Source: Nocardioides dongkuii
GTDB taxonomy: Bacteria; Actinomycetota; Actinomycetes; Propionibacteriales; Nocardioidaceae
Reading direction: 5' to 3'
Assembly (NCBI RefSeq): GCF_014127485.1
Contig: NZ_CP059903.1
Span: 3,780,001-3,844,000 of the forward strand
DNA: 64,000 bases
This document shows, in pieces, positions 43,896-51,756 of this stretch; within the stretch, counting starts at the first letter, position 1, and the number at the start of each line of letters is the position of its first letter. The position numbers were made by a program, and so were the translations under genes. The notes beneath the pieces were generated by a model that had not been told where the DNA came from, ran no database searches, and saw only the letters and a program-made list of their open reading frames with translations.

Positions 43896-44858
43896 ATGAC
43901 ACGTATTCAGACCCCCTTTACCGACACCACCACTGCCCTCGAGGTCGTCCAGGACGTCGACCTCACCGGACGCCGCGCGATCGTGACGGGAGGCGCGTCC
44001 GGCATCGGCCTCGAGACCGCCCGCGCACTCGCCCACGCCGGCGCCCAAGTCACCCTCGCCGTCCGCAACGTTGCGGCGGGCCGGCGCGCCGCCGAGGACA
44101 TCGCGCGCACCAGCGGGCGCGACGACGTCGCCGTGACCCACCTCGACCTCGCCGACCTGACCACGATCGACGCCTTCACCGCCGCCTGGGAAGGTCCGCT
44201 GGCGATCCTCGTCAACAACGCCGGCGTCATGGACACCCCGCACGGGACCACCGCCCAGGGTTGGGAGACCCAGTTCGGCACCAACCACCTCGGGCACTTC
44301 GCCCTGGCCACCGGGCTGCACGCCGCGCTCACGGCCGCCGGCGACGCCCGCGTCGTGTCGCTGTCATCGATGAGTCACGCCGTCTCCCCCGTGGTGTTCG
44401 ACGACCTCTTCTTCGAGCGCCGCGCCTACGACCCCGGTCTGGCCTACGGCCAGTCCAAGACGGCCACCTCCCTGTTCGCCGTCGAGGCCAGCCGCCGCTG
44501 GGCCGGCGACGGCATCACCGCCAACGCCCTGATGCCGGGCGGCGTGTGGACCCCGTTACAGCGACACTGGGACGCCGAGCAGCGCGCCGCCGCCGAGCAG
44601 GAGGTCAGCCAGGGCGAGGCCGCCGGGGCGTTCCACATGAAGACCCCTGAGCAGGGCGCCGCCACGTCGGTCCTGCTAGCCGCATCCCCCCTGGTCGCCG
44701 GGATCGGGGGCCGCTACTTCGAGGACTGCAACGAGGCCGAGGTCGTCGACGAGCTCCACGGCATCCACGGCGTGCTGCCGCACGCCCTCGACCCCGACGA
44801 CGCCCGCCGGCTGTGGGACGTCTCGGTCGAGCTGGTCGATGCGGCTCGCGCCGCCTGA
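43896..44858 (+). CDS. Short-chain dehydrogenase/reductase
   Basis: 320 aa from ATG 43896 (324 from ATG 43884). Rossmann motif TGGASGIGLETARAL, NNAG in LVNNAGVMDTPHG, catalytic Ser in VSLSSMSHAV, and YGQSK as the YxxxK pair. Resembles retinol-dehydrogenase-type SDRs using NAD(P) to oxidise or reduce alcohol/carbonyl pairs. Together with the aldehyde dehydrogenase on the island it could form a two-step alcohol to acid route; substrate unknown. Neither start has a clear Shine-Dalgarno; the operator is at the 5' end. Confidence 0.9.
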   Translation: MTRIQTPFTDTTTALEVVQDVDLTGRRAIVTGGASGIGLETARALAHAGAQVTLAVRNVAAGRRAAEDIARTSGRDDVAVTHLDLADLTTIDAFTAAWEGPLAILVNNAGVMDTPHGTTAQGWETQFGTNHLGHFALATGLHAALTAAGDARVVSLSSMSHAVSPVVFDDLFFERRAYDPGLAYGQSKTATSLFAVEASRRWAGDGITANALMPGGVWTPLQRHWDAEQRAAAEQEVSQGEAAGAFHMKTPEQGAATSVLLAASPLVAGIGGRYFEDCNEAEVVDELHGIHGVLPHALDPDDARRLWDVSVELVDAARAA

Positions 44859-45059
44859 GGCGGCGAGGACCGCTCGGCCGGCTACCGCGACCGGTTGCGG
44901 GCGGCCATGATCGCGGCGAGGAACGCCGCCCGGACCCCGGTGGATCTGCAACTCGCGCAGCGTTGTGGCCGAGCTGACCAAATGTGGATGACCAGCTCGC
45001 TCACGGTCGCGCGTCAGCCCGGGTTGGACACCCGCCTTCGATCATCGACTTCAGGAAGA

Positions 45060-46000
45060 TGTAGGCCGGTCCCGAGCCTGCGGCTCTCGGCTGAGGGCAG
45101 CGTAGTAGTCCTGCTCGTGCTCGGCCGGTGGGATCTGGCCGATGCTGGAGTGCAGGCGGCGGTGGTTCCACCAATCGACCCAGCCGGCGGTGGCGTACTC
45201 GACGTCGAGGAGGGTCTTCAACGGACCGTGGTGGAAGACGTCGGTGGCGATTGCCTCGGTCTTGTACAGGCCGATGATCGACTCCATTGAGCCCGTGGTC
45301 GTAGGCATCGCCCACGGCCCGATCGAGGGCGCGATGCCTTCGAGTGCGAGGTGCTCGGTATACCGCAGCGACGTACTGACTGCCCGCATCGCTGTGACAC
45401 ACCAGGGTTCCGGGCCCGATCGGGTGACCGTGGCGGTCCCGGTCCCACATTGCGATCCGCAACGGTGTCAGGACCAGGCTGGTGCGCTTGTCGGTGGCGA
45501 CGTGCCATCCCACGATGCGTTGGGCGGAGACGTCGACGACGAACGCGACGTAGACGAACCCGGCCCAGGTGCGGACGTAGGTGAAGTCAGCGACCCACCG
45601 TGGGCACGAACGGCGTGCGGCGCGGCAAGAAGCTCCGCACCACCATCCCGGGTCGCCACGGGCACCGCCCCGGCGACCTGCTCGATCGGGACTTCACAGC
45701 CGCTGCGCCCAACACCCAGGTCACCCATCGACCTGTCGACGGGGCAGTGGGCGACCTCGAGTCTCTGTCGACGCAAGTGCGCGGTCATCTTCCGCCGCCC
45801 GTAGAGCTCATACTTCCCCGACGCCGCGAGAAGGGCGTCGATGACCACAGGGTCGGTCACGGTCCTGGCCGAGACCGACCGGTTGCTCTGTCGCCACGAC
45901 CGGTAGGTCGCGCCGCGACATCGCAGCCGTGTGCGGTGAGCACCCTGCAGGTCGACTCGACGGCGTGGCCATCGCCGCGCATGTCCTCGATAGACGACAT
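45060..46000 (-). pseudogene. IS3-family OrfB (DDE integrase) remnant
   Basis: Pieces in different frames: DPVVIDALLAASGKYELYG and RRKMTAHLRRQ; WVADFTYVRTWAGFVYVAFV (first Asp); TLVCHSDAGSQYVA (second Asp); MESIIGLYKTEAIATDVFHH (Glu); GWVDWWNHRRLHSSIGQIPP at the end. All three catalytic residues are still encoded, but at least three frameshifts separate them, so no active transposase is made. Confidence 0.85.
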
Positions 46001-46059
46001 GATCAGCGATTGCGGGGGTCGAGCTCCCCAGCGAAGTACATCGAGGCCTTCCGCAAGTC

Positions 46060-46307
46060 TCGTTGTCCTCACGCAGCCGACGGTTCTCCGCCTTCAGTCG
46101 CTTGATCTCGGCGCTTTCCTCGCTCGTCACGCCGGGCCGGGCGTCGATGTCGGCCTGAACGGCCCACCGACGCACCGTCTCCTTACCCAACCCGTGCTGC
46201 TCGGCCACGACTTGGGCGACCGCGGTCAGCGAGCCGCAGTCACCGCGGTGCTCAGCGACCATCCGAACTGCCCCACCGTCACAGCGGGATCCACCTTCCT
46301 AGGCATG
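46060..46307 (-). pseudogene. IS3-family OrfA (HTH protein) remnant
   Basis: Start MPRKVDPAVT at ATG 46307, behind GGAGGATGAG. A frameshift near 46280 moves the rest to MVAEHRGDCGSLTAVAQVV, then VSSEES-like leucine zipper residues IKRLKAENRRLREDNE, after which the frame is lost again. Confidence 0.85.
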
Positions 46308-46437
46308 TGCTCATCCTCCTTGACTCACAAGGAAGCGGCATCAGACCCGTGACAGCTCAGACCGCCACCTGATCGCCTTGCCGGAAGATCTGCGCGAGCG
46401 TCGGCCGGGTAGGCGTTCACGGTGTGCATGGCGGCGT

Positions 46438-47859
46438 TCACGCCAGTTGGCGGAATGAGGGTTCGCTGCGAGGGATCGCTACCGTGGCCAGGAGAGCGCC
46501 AACGGCGGCTGTCGCTCCGACGATGTTCAGCACGGTGAGTCCCGCCGGGCCAATGAGGGCGCTCGCGGCGTACATGCCGAAGAAGGCGCTACCGAGGGCA
46601 CTGCCGAAGTTTCGTGCCAGTGCGTTGACGCCGCTGGCCGCGGCAGCTTGGTCAGCCGGTGAGGTGTCGAGGATGAGTGCAGGCATGGCCGAGTAGGCCA
46701 CTCCGATCCCGGCGGAGACGACGACGTTGCTCAGGACGATCTGCCAGATCTCCACGCTCGGGATGAACTCCAGGACGAAGCCGGCCGCGACAGTCAGGCA
46801 TGCGACAAGGAGGGCGAAGCGAGCGCCGTGGCGGGAGATGAGCCGAGTCGCCAGGGGGGCGGCAGCGGCGACGGCCGCTCCTCCCGGCAGCATCAGCAGC
46901 CCGGCCTCGACGACCGTGCGGCCGAAGCCGTTCGGCGCTGACGTCGGCAACTGGAAGAGGGTGTTCGCGGAGAGGAAGCTGAGGAAGAACGCGCCTCCGA
47001 GAGCGAGTGCCGCCACGTTGGTGAGCAGGGTGGGTCTCAGCACGGCGAGCCGGACGTCGACGATCGGGTGCGCCGTGCGCAACTCCAGCACGCAGAACGC
47101 CGGTAGCAGCAGGACTGCCGCGACAAGGAGCCCTAAGGTCGCCGGGGAGCCCCATCCCCAGGTAGCGCCCTGGCTCATGGGGATCAAAGTGGCGACGAGG
47201 GCGACAGCCAGGAGCACGCCGCCTGTCCAGTCGACCTCCCTCTCCCGGGTCTCGGGCCGGACGTCGGGAACGAGACAGACTGTCGCTACCAGGACGAGCA
47301 CGCCGGTGACGGCCGACGTGCCGAAGACGCCCGCGAGTCCCCATCGACCGGCGATCAGGCCAGCGAGAGGGAGGCCGACGGCTCCGCCGATCCCGAGCAT
47401 GGCGCTGACCAGGGCGATGCCGGCTGCCCGTCGAGTCCCCGGCAGGATCTGGGCCATCACCCCGATTCCCAAGGGGATCGACGCGGTGGACAAGCCCTGG
47501 ATGGCTCGTCCGACGAGGAGGAGGGACAGGTCGGAGGTCGCCGCGCAGATCAGCGAGCCGAGAACGAACGCGCCGATCGCCAAGACCAGCATCCGCTTGC
47601 GTCCGTACTGGTCGCCGAGGCGGCCCAGGAGCGGATTCGCCACCGCCCCCACGACCACGGTGACGGTGACCAGCCAGCTGGCGGTCGACGCCGAGACCCC
47701 CAGCTCGCGTGGCAGGCCGGGCAGCACCGGCACGACGAGGGCCTGAGTGAGGGAGGTGATGAACGCGGCGCTGGCGACGGTGAACGCCATCAGGCGCAGG
47801 CGGCCCGGGCTGGTCATCACCGATGAGGTCGGGGCCTTCTCGTGCTGGATCCTGGTCAT
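46438..47859 (-). CDS. MFS transporter, DHA2 (14-TM) family
   Basis: 473 aa with about 14 helices. The MFS loop motif GRLGDQYGRKRML follows helix 2, and GRAIQGLSTASIPLGIGVMA and LVSAMLGIGGAVGLPLAG (motif C-like) mark a drug:H+ antiporter-2 type exporter. Probably effluxes a toxic substrate or product of the island pathway. ATG 47859 lies 94 nt downstream of the aldehyde dehydrogenase stop on the same strand, so the two likely share the operator-controlled promoter. Confidence 0.9.
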   Translation of the reverse strand: MTRIQHEKAPTSSVMTSPGRLRLMAFTVASAAFITSLTQALVVPVLPGLPRELGVSASTASWLVTVTVVVGAVANPLLGRLGDQYGRKRMLVLAIGAFVLGSLICAATSDLSLLLVGRAIQGLSTASIPLGIGVMAQILPGTRRAAGIALVSAMLGIGGAVGLPLAGLIAGRWGLAGVFGTSAVTGVLVLVATVCLVPDVRPETREREVDWTGGVLLAVALVATLIPMSQGATWGWGSPATLGLLVAAVLLLPAFCVLELRTAHPIVDVRLAVLRPTLLTNVAALALGGAFFLSFLSANTLFQLPTSAPNGFGRTVVEAGLLMLPGGAAVAAAAPLATRLISRHGARFALLVACLTVAAGFVLEFIPSVEIWQIVLSNVVVSAGIGVAYSAMPALILDTSPADQAAAASGVNALARNFGSALGSAFFGMYAASALIGPAGLTVLNIVGATAAVGALLATVAIPRSEPSFRQLA

Positions 47860-47952
47860 GGTGCGAGCCGTTTCTGTGCGGCGTGGCGGAGAGCCCCGCC
47901 CCGTGCGCCTCGGGGAGCGCGCAGGGGACGGGGCCCGACCGACCGGCGGTGG

Positions 47953-49443
47953 TCAGAGGTTGACGACGACGGTCTTGGTCTCGGTGAAGGCGTCGATGAC
48001 GTCGGTACCGTGCTCGCGCCCGATTCCGGACTGCTTGAACCCGCCGAACGGGAGGATGCCGGAGCTCATCTGGGCAGTGCTGTTGATGAACACGGAGCCG
48101 GCCTCGAGACGCGCCGCGACGGTGTGGGCCTGGGAGAGGTCCCTGGTCCACACGTACGACGCGAGTCCGTAGATGCTGTCGTTGCTCATCCGGACGACCT
48201 CGTCGACGCCGTTGAACGGGATGAGGACCGCGACCGGGCCGAAGACCTCCTCCTGGGCGATGCGCGCGTCGTTGGTGACGTTCTCGACCAGCGTCGGGGC
48301 CACGAAGAGGCCGCCGTCCGGGTCCTCGACGCCGCCGGTGGTGATCGTGGCGCCTGCGTCCCGAGCGACGTCGAAGTAGGAGACGACGCGGTCGTAGTGC
48401 GCCCGCGACGCCAGCGGCCCGATCACGGTGTCCGGGTGGAAGGGGTCGCCGGTGACGTAGGTCGCCATCTCCTCGGCGAGCAGGGCCGAGAACTCCTCGC
48501 GCACCGGCTCCTCCACGAAGATGCGGGTGCCGGCGACACAGCTCTGGCCGGACCCGTTGAGGAAGTCACCCGCGGCGGCCTTCGCCGCGGCCGGCAGGTC
48601 TGCGTCGGCGAAGACGATCGTCGGCGACTTCCCGCCGAGCTCGAGCGTGAGCCGCTTGACGTTGACCGCCGATGCCGCCAGCAGGTGCTTGCCCACGGCG
48701 GTCGACCCGGTGAAGCTCACCTTGTTCACGTCCGGGTGCTGGATGAGGGCCTCACCCGCGACGCCACCTTCGCCCGTGATGATGTTGAAGACGCCGCGGG
48801 GGAGGTCGGTCTGCGCGAGGAGCTCGGCGAAGCGCAGGGCGCTCAGGGAGGTCTGCTGTGCCGGCTTGGCCACGACGGTGTTGCCCGTGGCCAGCGCGGG
48901 GGCGACCTTCCACGACATCTGCAGGAACGGGCCGTTCCACGGGGTGATGGCCACCGTGACGCCGAGCGGCTGGCGGACGACGTAGTTGAACTGGCCCGGC
49001 GCCGAGGGCGCGGTCTGGCCGTAGATCTTGGTGGGCCAGCCGGCGTAGTGGCGGTAGGTCTCGATGGCGTTCCCGACCATCCACCGGGTCAGAGCGAAGG
49101 GGCCGCCCATGTCGAGGCTGTCCAGCGTGGCGAGCTCGTCGGCGTTGGCCTCGATGACGTCCGCGATCTGCGAGAGGTACAGCCCCCGCTGGTAGGGGGT
49201 GATGGCGGACCACTCGTCGCTCTCGAAGGCGCGGCGGGCCGCCGCGACGGCGAGGTCGACGTCCGCGGCGTCGGCCGAGGCGATGGACGTGATGACCTGC
49301 TCGGTCATCGGGTCAATCGTGGTGAGGGTCTGGCCCGAGCCGGCGGGACGCCACTCGCCGCCGATGAAGAGCTGCTTGGGCGCGCCGTCGAGGAACCGGG
49401 GGCGAGGACGCGAGGCCGGGTCGAGGGAGAGGTGGTGGGACAT
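47953..49443 (-). CDS. NAD(P)-dependent aldehyde dehydrogenase
   Basis: 496 aa. Catalytic Glu in LELGGKSP and catalytic Cys in GSGQSCVAGTRIFV; cofactor loop FTGSTAVGKHLLAA; end motif PFGGFKQSGIGREHG. Oxidises an aldehyde to the acid in the cytoplasm. ATG 49443 has GGAGG upstream; the open frame beyond it is non-coding. Two copies of the TetR operator stand at 15-28 and 68-81 nt upstream, pointing to repression by the island TetR. Confidence 0.95.
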   Translation of the reverse strand: MSHHLSLDPASRPRPRFLDGAPKQLFIGGEWRPAGSGQTLTTIDPMTEQVITSIASADAADVDLAVAAARRAFESDEWSAITPYQRGLYLSQIADVIEANADELATLDSLDMGGPFALTRWMVGNAIETYRHYAGWPTKIYGQTAPSAPGQFNYVVRQPLGVTVAITPWNGPFLQMSWKVAPALATGNTVVAKPAQQTSLSALRFAELLAQTDLPRGVFNIITGEGGVAGEALIQHPDVNKVSFTGSTAVGKHLLAASAVNVKRLTLELGGKSPTIVFADADLPAAAKAAAGDFLNGSGQSCVAGTRIFVEEPVREEFSALLAEEMATYVTGDPFHPDTVIGPLASRAHYDRVVSYFDVARDAGATITTGGVEDPDGGLFVAPTLVENVTNDARIAQEEVFGPVAVLIPFNGVDEVVRMSNDSIYGLASYVWTRDLSQAHTVAARLEAGSVFINSTAQMSSGILPFGGFKQSGIGREHGTDVIDAFTETKTVVVNL

Positions 49444-49457
49444 GAGGTGCCTCCGAA

Positions 49458-49471
49458 ACAAACTAGTTGGT
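49458..49471. promoter_or_regulatory. TetR operator 2 (aldehyde dehydrogenase)
   Basis: ACAAACTAGTTGGT, 13 of 14 matches to the perfect site. A further TGGTT follows at once, making TTGGTTGGTT. Lies in the leader close to the ribosome-binding site. Confidence 0.7.
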
Positions 49472-49510
49472 TGGTTATCTCGAAGGTACGCCAGTCTTCG
49501 CAAGAACGCA

Positions 49511-49524
49511 ACCAACTAGTTGGT
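49511..49524. promoter_or_regulatory. TetR operator 3, perfect palindrome
   Basis: ACCAACTAGTTGGT is a perfect 14-bp palindrome, 68 nt before the aldehyde dehydrogenase ATG and 53 nt from operator 2 (five helical turns, centre to centre). Confidence 0.8.
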
Positions 49525-49990
49525 CCGTGAATTTGAGCAGCCACGTTGCCGGGGCCTGGAGCCCGACACCAACCTGGGGCCGGCGTCGCGGCGGACCCCG
49601 ATCGGCGTGGGTGGAGCCCCGAAGTTCGGCATGACCGGGCGACGCGGCATGGTGAGGCGGACCCTGGACGCGGCATCAGCGAGCTCCGACGTGATGGCCG
49701 TCGACGCATGGCTGTCGCCACGGAGAGTTGCTCCGCGACCGGGGTAGTAGCGACGGCTACCTACAACGCCTTCCTACGCCGCATGACGTGCCTGTCAGCG
49801 CGGGTGACCTGGCGCTCATGTCGAGCCGACGCCGGCGGTAGATTCACTCACCACTTATTCACGACTTATTCGGCAGATTCGGGCTGATCCGCCCTGATTC
49901 CAAGTGAGTGACCACTAGGACAGAAGGGCCTCTGGCCTGCACAAACAGGGTTTTGGATGACCTTCGGTGATAGGCCCGGCGGCTCTCCTC
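49525..49990. other. Right end of the island, no gene seen
   Basis: About 465 nt. Open frames here lack codon bias or any recognisable motif. It contains the right-hand candidate arm-type sites near 49846-49874 and is relatively AT-rich around 49850-49960. Confidence 0.5.
49846..49874 (+). other. Candidate integrase arm-type sites (right)
   Basis: ACTCACCACTTATTC (49846-49860) followed directly by ACGACTTATTCGGC (49861-49874). Together they resemble the left site at 42725 (ACTCACCACTTGTTCGGC). Confidence 0.5.
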
Positions 49991-50023
49991 AGGTTGTGGG
50001 TTCGAGTCCCACGGGCCCACCGA
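49991..50023 (+). other. attR, right attachment repeat
   Basis: AGGTTGTGGGTTCGAGTCCC then ACGGGCCCACCGA: identical to attL except for one missing G (ACGGGCCC for ACGGGGCCC). It contains only the 3' end of tRNA-Lys, as expected for a tRNA integration scar. Confidence 0.9.
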
Positions 50024-50038
50024 CCCGGACGCACCAGG

Positions 50039-50401
50039 TCACCGCCCGCCGCGACCCTCGTCGGCGCGGTCGCGGCGGAGCATCTCGCCGATCAGGTCGA
50101 TCACCCCGTCCACGCCGGCGGCGTCCCGGTCGTCGGAGTCGGGCGCGTCCAGCCGGTCGCGGGCGATCTCGTGGGGCAGCCGGACGCCGGCCTCCAGCAC
50201 GTACACGGTGTCGTCGAGGGTGAAGTCGATGTCGACCACGAAGGCGGAGTGGAACTCCCCGTCCGCGTCGAGGACCACGACCTCCTCGCCGGGCTCGAGG
50301 CCGCGGGTCAGCCGGGTGCCGGTGTGGTGGACCGGGAACGTGCGTGTGGGACCGACGACCAGACGCGTCGGCAACGCCACCTCGATCAGCTCCACACTCA
50401 C
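50039..50401 (-). CDS. Uncharacterised acidic protein
   Basis: 120 aa from GTG 50401: VSVELIEVALPTRLVVGPTR, then FPVHHTGTRLTRGLEPGEEV and DADGEFHSAFVVDIDFTLDD. A small beta-rich part is followed by a charged helical end (DLIGEMLRRDRADEGRGGR). Probably cytoplasmic. GTG 50395 is an alternative start; neither has a convincing ribosome-binding site. I do not recognise the family. It is the first chromosomal gene past the island. Confidence 0.6.
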   Translation of the reverse strand: MSVELIEVALPTRLVVGPTRTFPVHHTGTRLTRGLEPGEEVVVLDADGEFHSAFVVDIDFTLDDTVYVLEAGVRLPHEIARDRLDAPDSDDRDAAGVDGVIDLIGEMLRRDRADEGRGGR

Positions 50402-50568
50402 CCCCCGATGAGATAGATCGCCCTCATCCTCCCCCATCGGCCAAGCCAGGAGAACCCCTGACGCCGCGCGGACCAGCCCTCGGTCACGCGCACCCCCGAT
50501 GTGACTCCCGACGCAGGGGCGACGCATCCTGTCCCCACCGCCGACGACCCCCGACGAAAGGGACGACC

Positions 50569-51756
50569 GTGACCGCCCGCCGTGTGCTGCCCACCGAGGA
50601 AGCCGTGGACCTGGTCCGCCTGGTCCGCCAGATCGCGGCGGACGAGCTGGCCCCGCGAGCCGCGGCTGCGGAGGCGGCCGAGGAGTTCCCCCGCGACGTC
50701 TTCCGCACCCTGGGCCGCGCCGGCCTGCTCGGGCTGCCCTACCCCGAGGAGCTCGGCGGCGGCGGCCTGTCGTACGAGGTCTACCTCCAGGTGCTCGAGG
50801 AGATCGCCGCGGTCTGGGCGAGCGTGGGCGTGGGCGTCTCCGTGCACGCGCTGTCCTGCTTCGGGCTCGCGACCCGCGGCACCGCGGAGCAGCAGCAGCG
50901 CTGGCTGCCCGACATGCTCGGCGGCGAGCTGCTCGGCGCGTACTGCCTCTCCGAGGCGCACGCCGGCTCCGACCCGGCGGCGATGACCACGTCGGCCACC
51001 CTGACGGGCGACGAGTACGTCCTGCGCGGCGCCAAGGCCTGGACGACGCACGGCGGCCACGCCGACTTCTACAAGGTGATGGCCCGTACGTCGGGCGCGC
51101 CCGGCGACCGCGGCGGCATCTCCTGCTTCCTCGTGCCCGCCGACTCCGCGGGCCTGTCCGCGGACCCGCCGGAGCGCAAGATGGGGCTCACCGGCTCCGC
51201 GACCGCGACGGTCCGGTTCGACGACGTCCGGGTCCCCGTGGAGCGCCGGCTCGGCGCGGAGGGCGACGGGCTGCGGATCGCCCTCGCCGGCCTCGACTCC
51301 GGCCGGCTCGGCATCGCCGCCGTGGCGGTGGGGCTCGCCCAGGGCGCCCTCGACGCCGCGGTCGCCTACGCGCAGGAGCGCACGACGTTCGGCCGCCGGA
51401 TCATCGACCACCAGGGACTGGCGTTCCTGCTGGCCGACATGGAGGTGGCCGTCGCGTCCGCCCGGGCGACCACGCTGCACGCCGCCCGGCTCAAGGACGC
51501 CGGCCTGCCGTTCTCCCGCGAGGCCTCGGTCGCCAAGCTGCTCGCGACCGACCACGCGATGAAGGTGACGACCGACGCCGTCCAGGTCCTCGGCGGGTAC
51601 GGCTACACCCGCGACTTCCCCGTCGAGCGCTACATGCGCGAGGCGAAGGTGATGCAGATCTTCGAGGGCACCAACCAGATCCAGCGCCTGGTGATCTCCC
51701 GCGGCCTCGACACCACCGACCACGGCGCGGTCGTCAGGACGCCGGGTCGATCCTGA
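50569..51756 (+). CDS. Acyl-CoA dehydrogenase
   Basis: 395 aa. FAD-binding motif YCLSEAHAGSDPAAMTT, the conserved R-T-F-G-R region in AQERTTFGRRIIDHQ, GGYGYTRDFPVERYMREAK, and catalytic Glu in MQIFEGTNQIQRLVISR. Oxidises an acyl-CoA to the 2-enoyl-CoA, passing electrons to ETF. Start GTG 50569 behind AAAGGGA. Its last 23 nt overlap the convergent phytochrome gene. Chain-length preference cannot be told. Confidence 0.94.
   Translation: MTARRVLPTEEAVDLVRLVRQIAADELAPRAAAAEAAEEFPRDVFRTLGRAGLLGLPYPEELGGGGLSYEVYLQVLEEIAAVWASVGVGVSVHALSCFGLATRGTAEQQQRWLPDMLGGELLGAYCLSEAHAGSDPAAMTTSATLTGDEYVLRGAKAWTTHGGHADFYKVMARTSGAPGDRGGISCFLVPADSAGLSADPPERKMGLTGSATATVRFDDVRVPVERRLGAEGDGLRIALAGLDSGRLGIAAVAVGLAQGALDAAVAYAQERTTFGRRIIDHQGLAFLLADMEVAVASARATTLHAARLKDAGLPFSREASVAKLLATDHAMKVTTDAVQVLGGYGYTRDFPVERYMREAKVMQIFEGTNQIQRLVISRGLDTTDHGAVVRTPGRS

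Larger units (their letters stand above)
45001..46360 (-). mobile_element. Degenerate IS3-family insertion sequence
   Basis: orfA and orfB of an IS3-type transposase are readable on the minus strand only by switching frame several times. Approximate limits are given; I could not find unambiguous terminal inverted repeats. It sits between the SDR and the MFS gene of the island. Confidence 0.85.
42639..50023. mobile_element. Genomic island integrated in tRNA-Lys
   Basis: About 7.35 kb between direct att repeats. Order: broken tyrosine integrase next to the tRNA, tetR, short-chain dehydrogenase, broken IS3-family element, MFS permease, aldehyde dehydrogenase, about 470 nt without a gene, then attR. 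With the integrase ruined the element is immobile on its own. Beyond attR, ordinary chromosomal genes resume. Confidence 0.88.

Noticed and set aside
49525..49990. Small plus-strand frames at the right end of the island
   Set aside because: No ribosome-binding site, no codon bias and no recognisable similarity; left as non-coding island sequence.
50039..50527. Longer start for the protein beside attR
   Set aside because: Residues before GTG 50401 read through the promoter region of the opposite acyl-CoA dehydrogenase gene and have no protein-like pattern.
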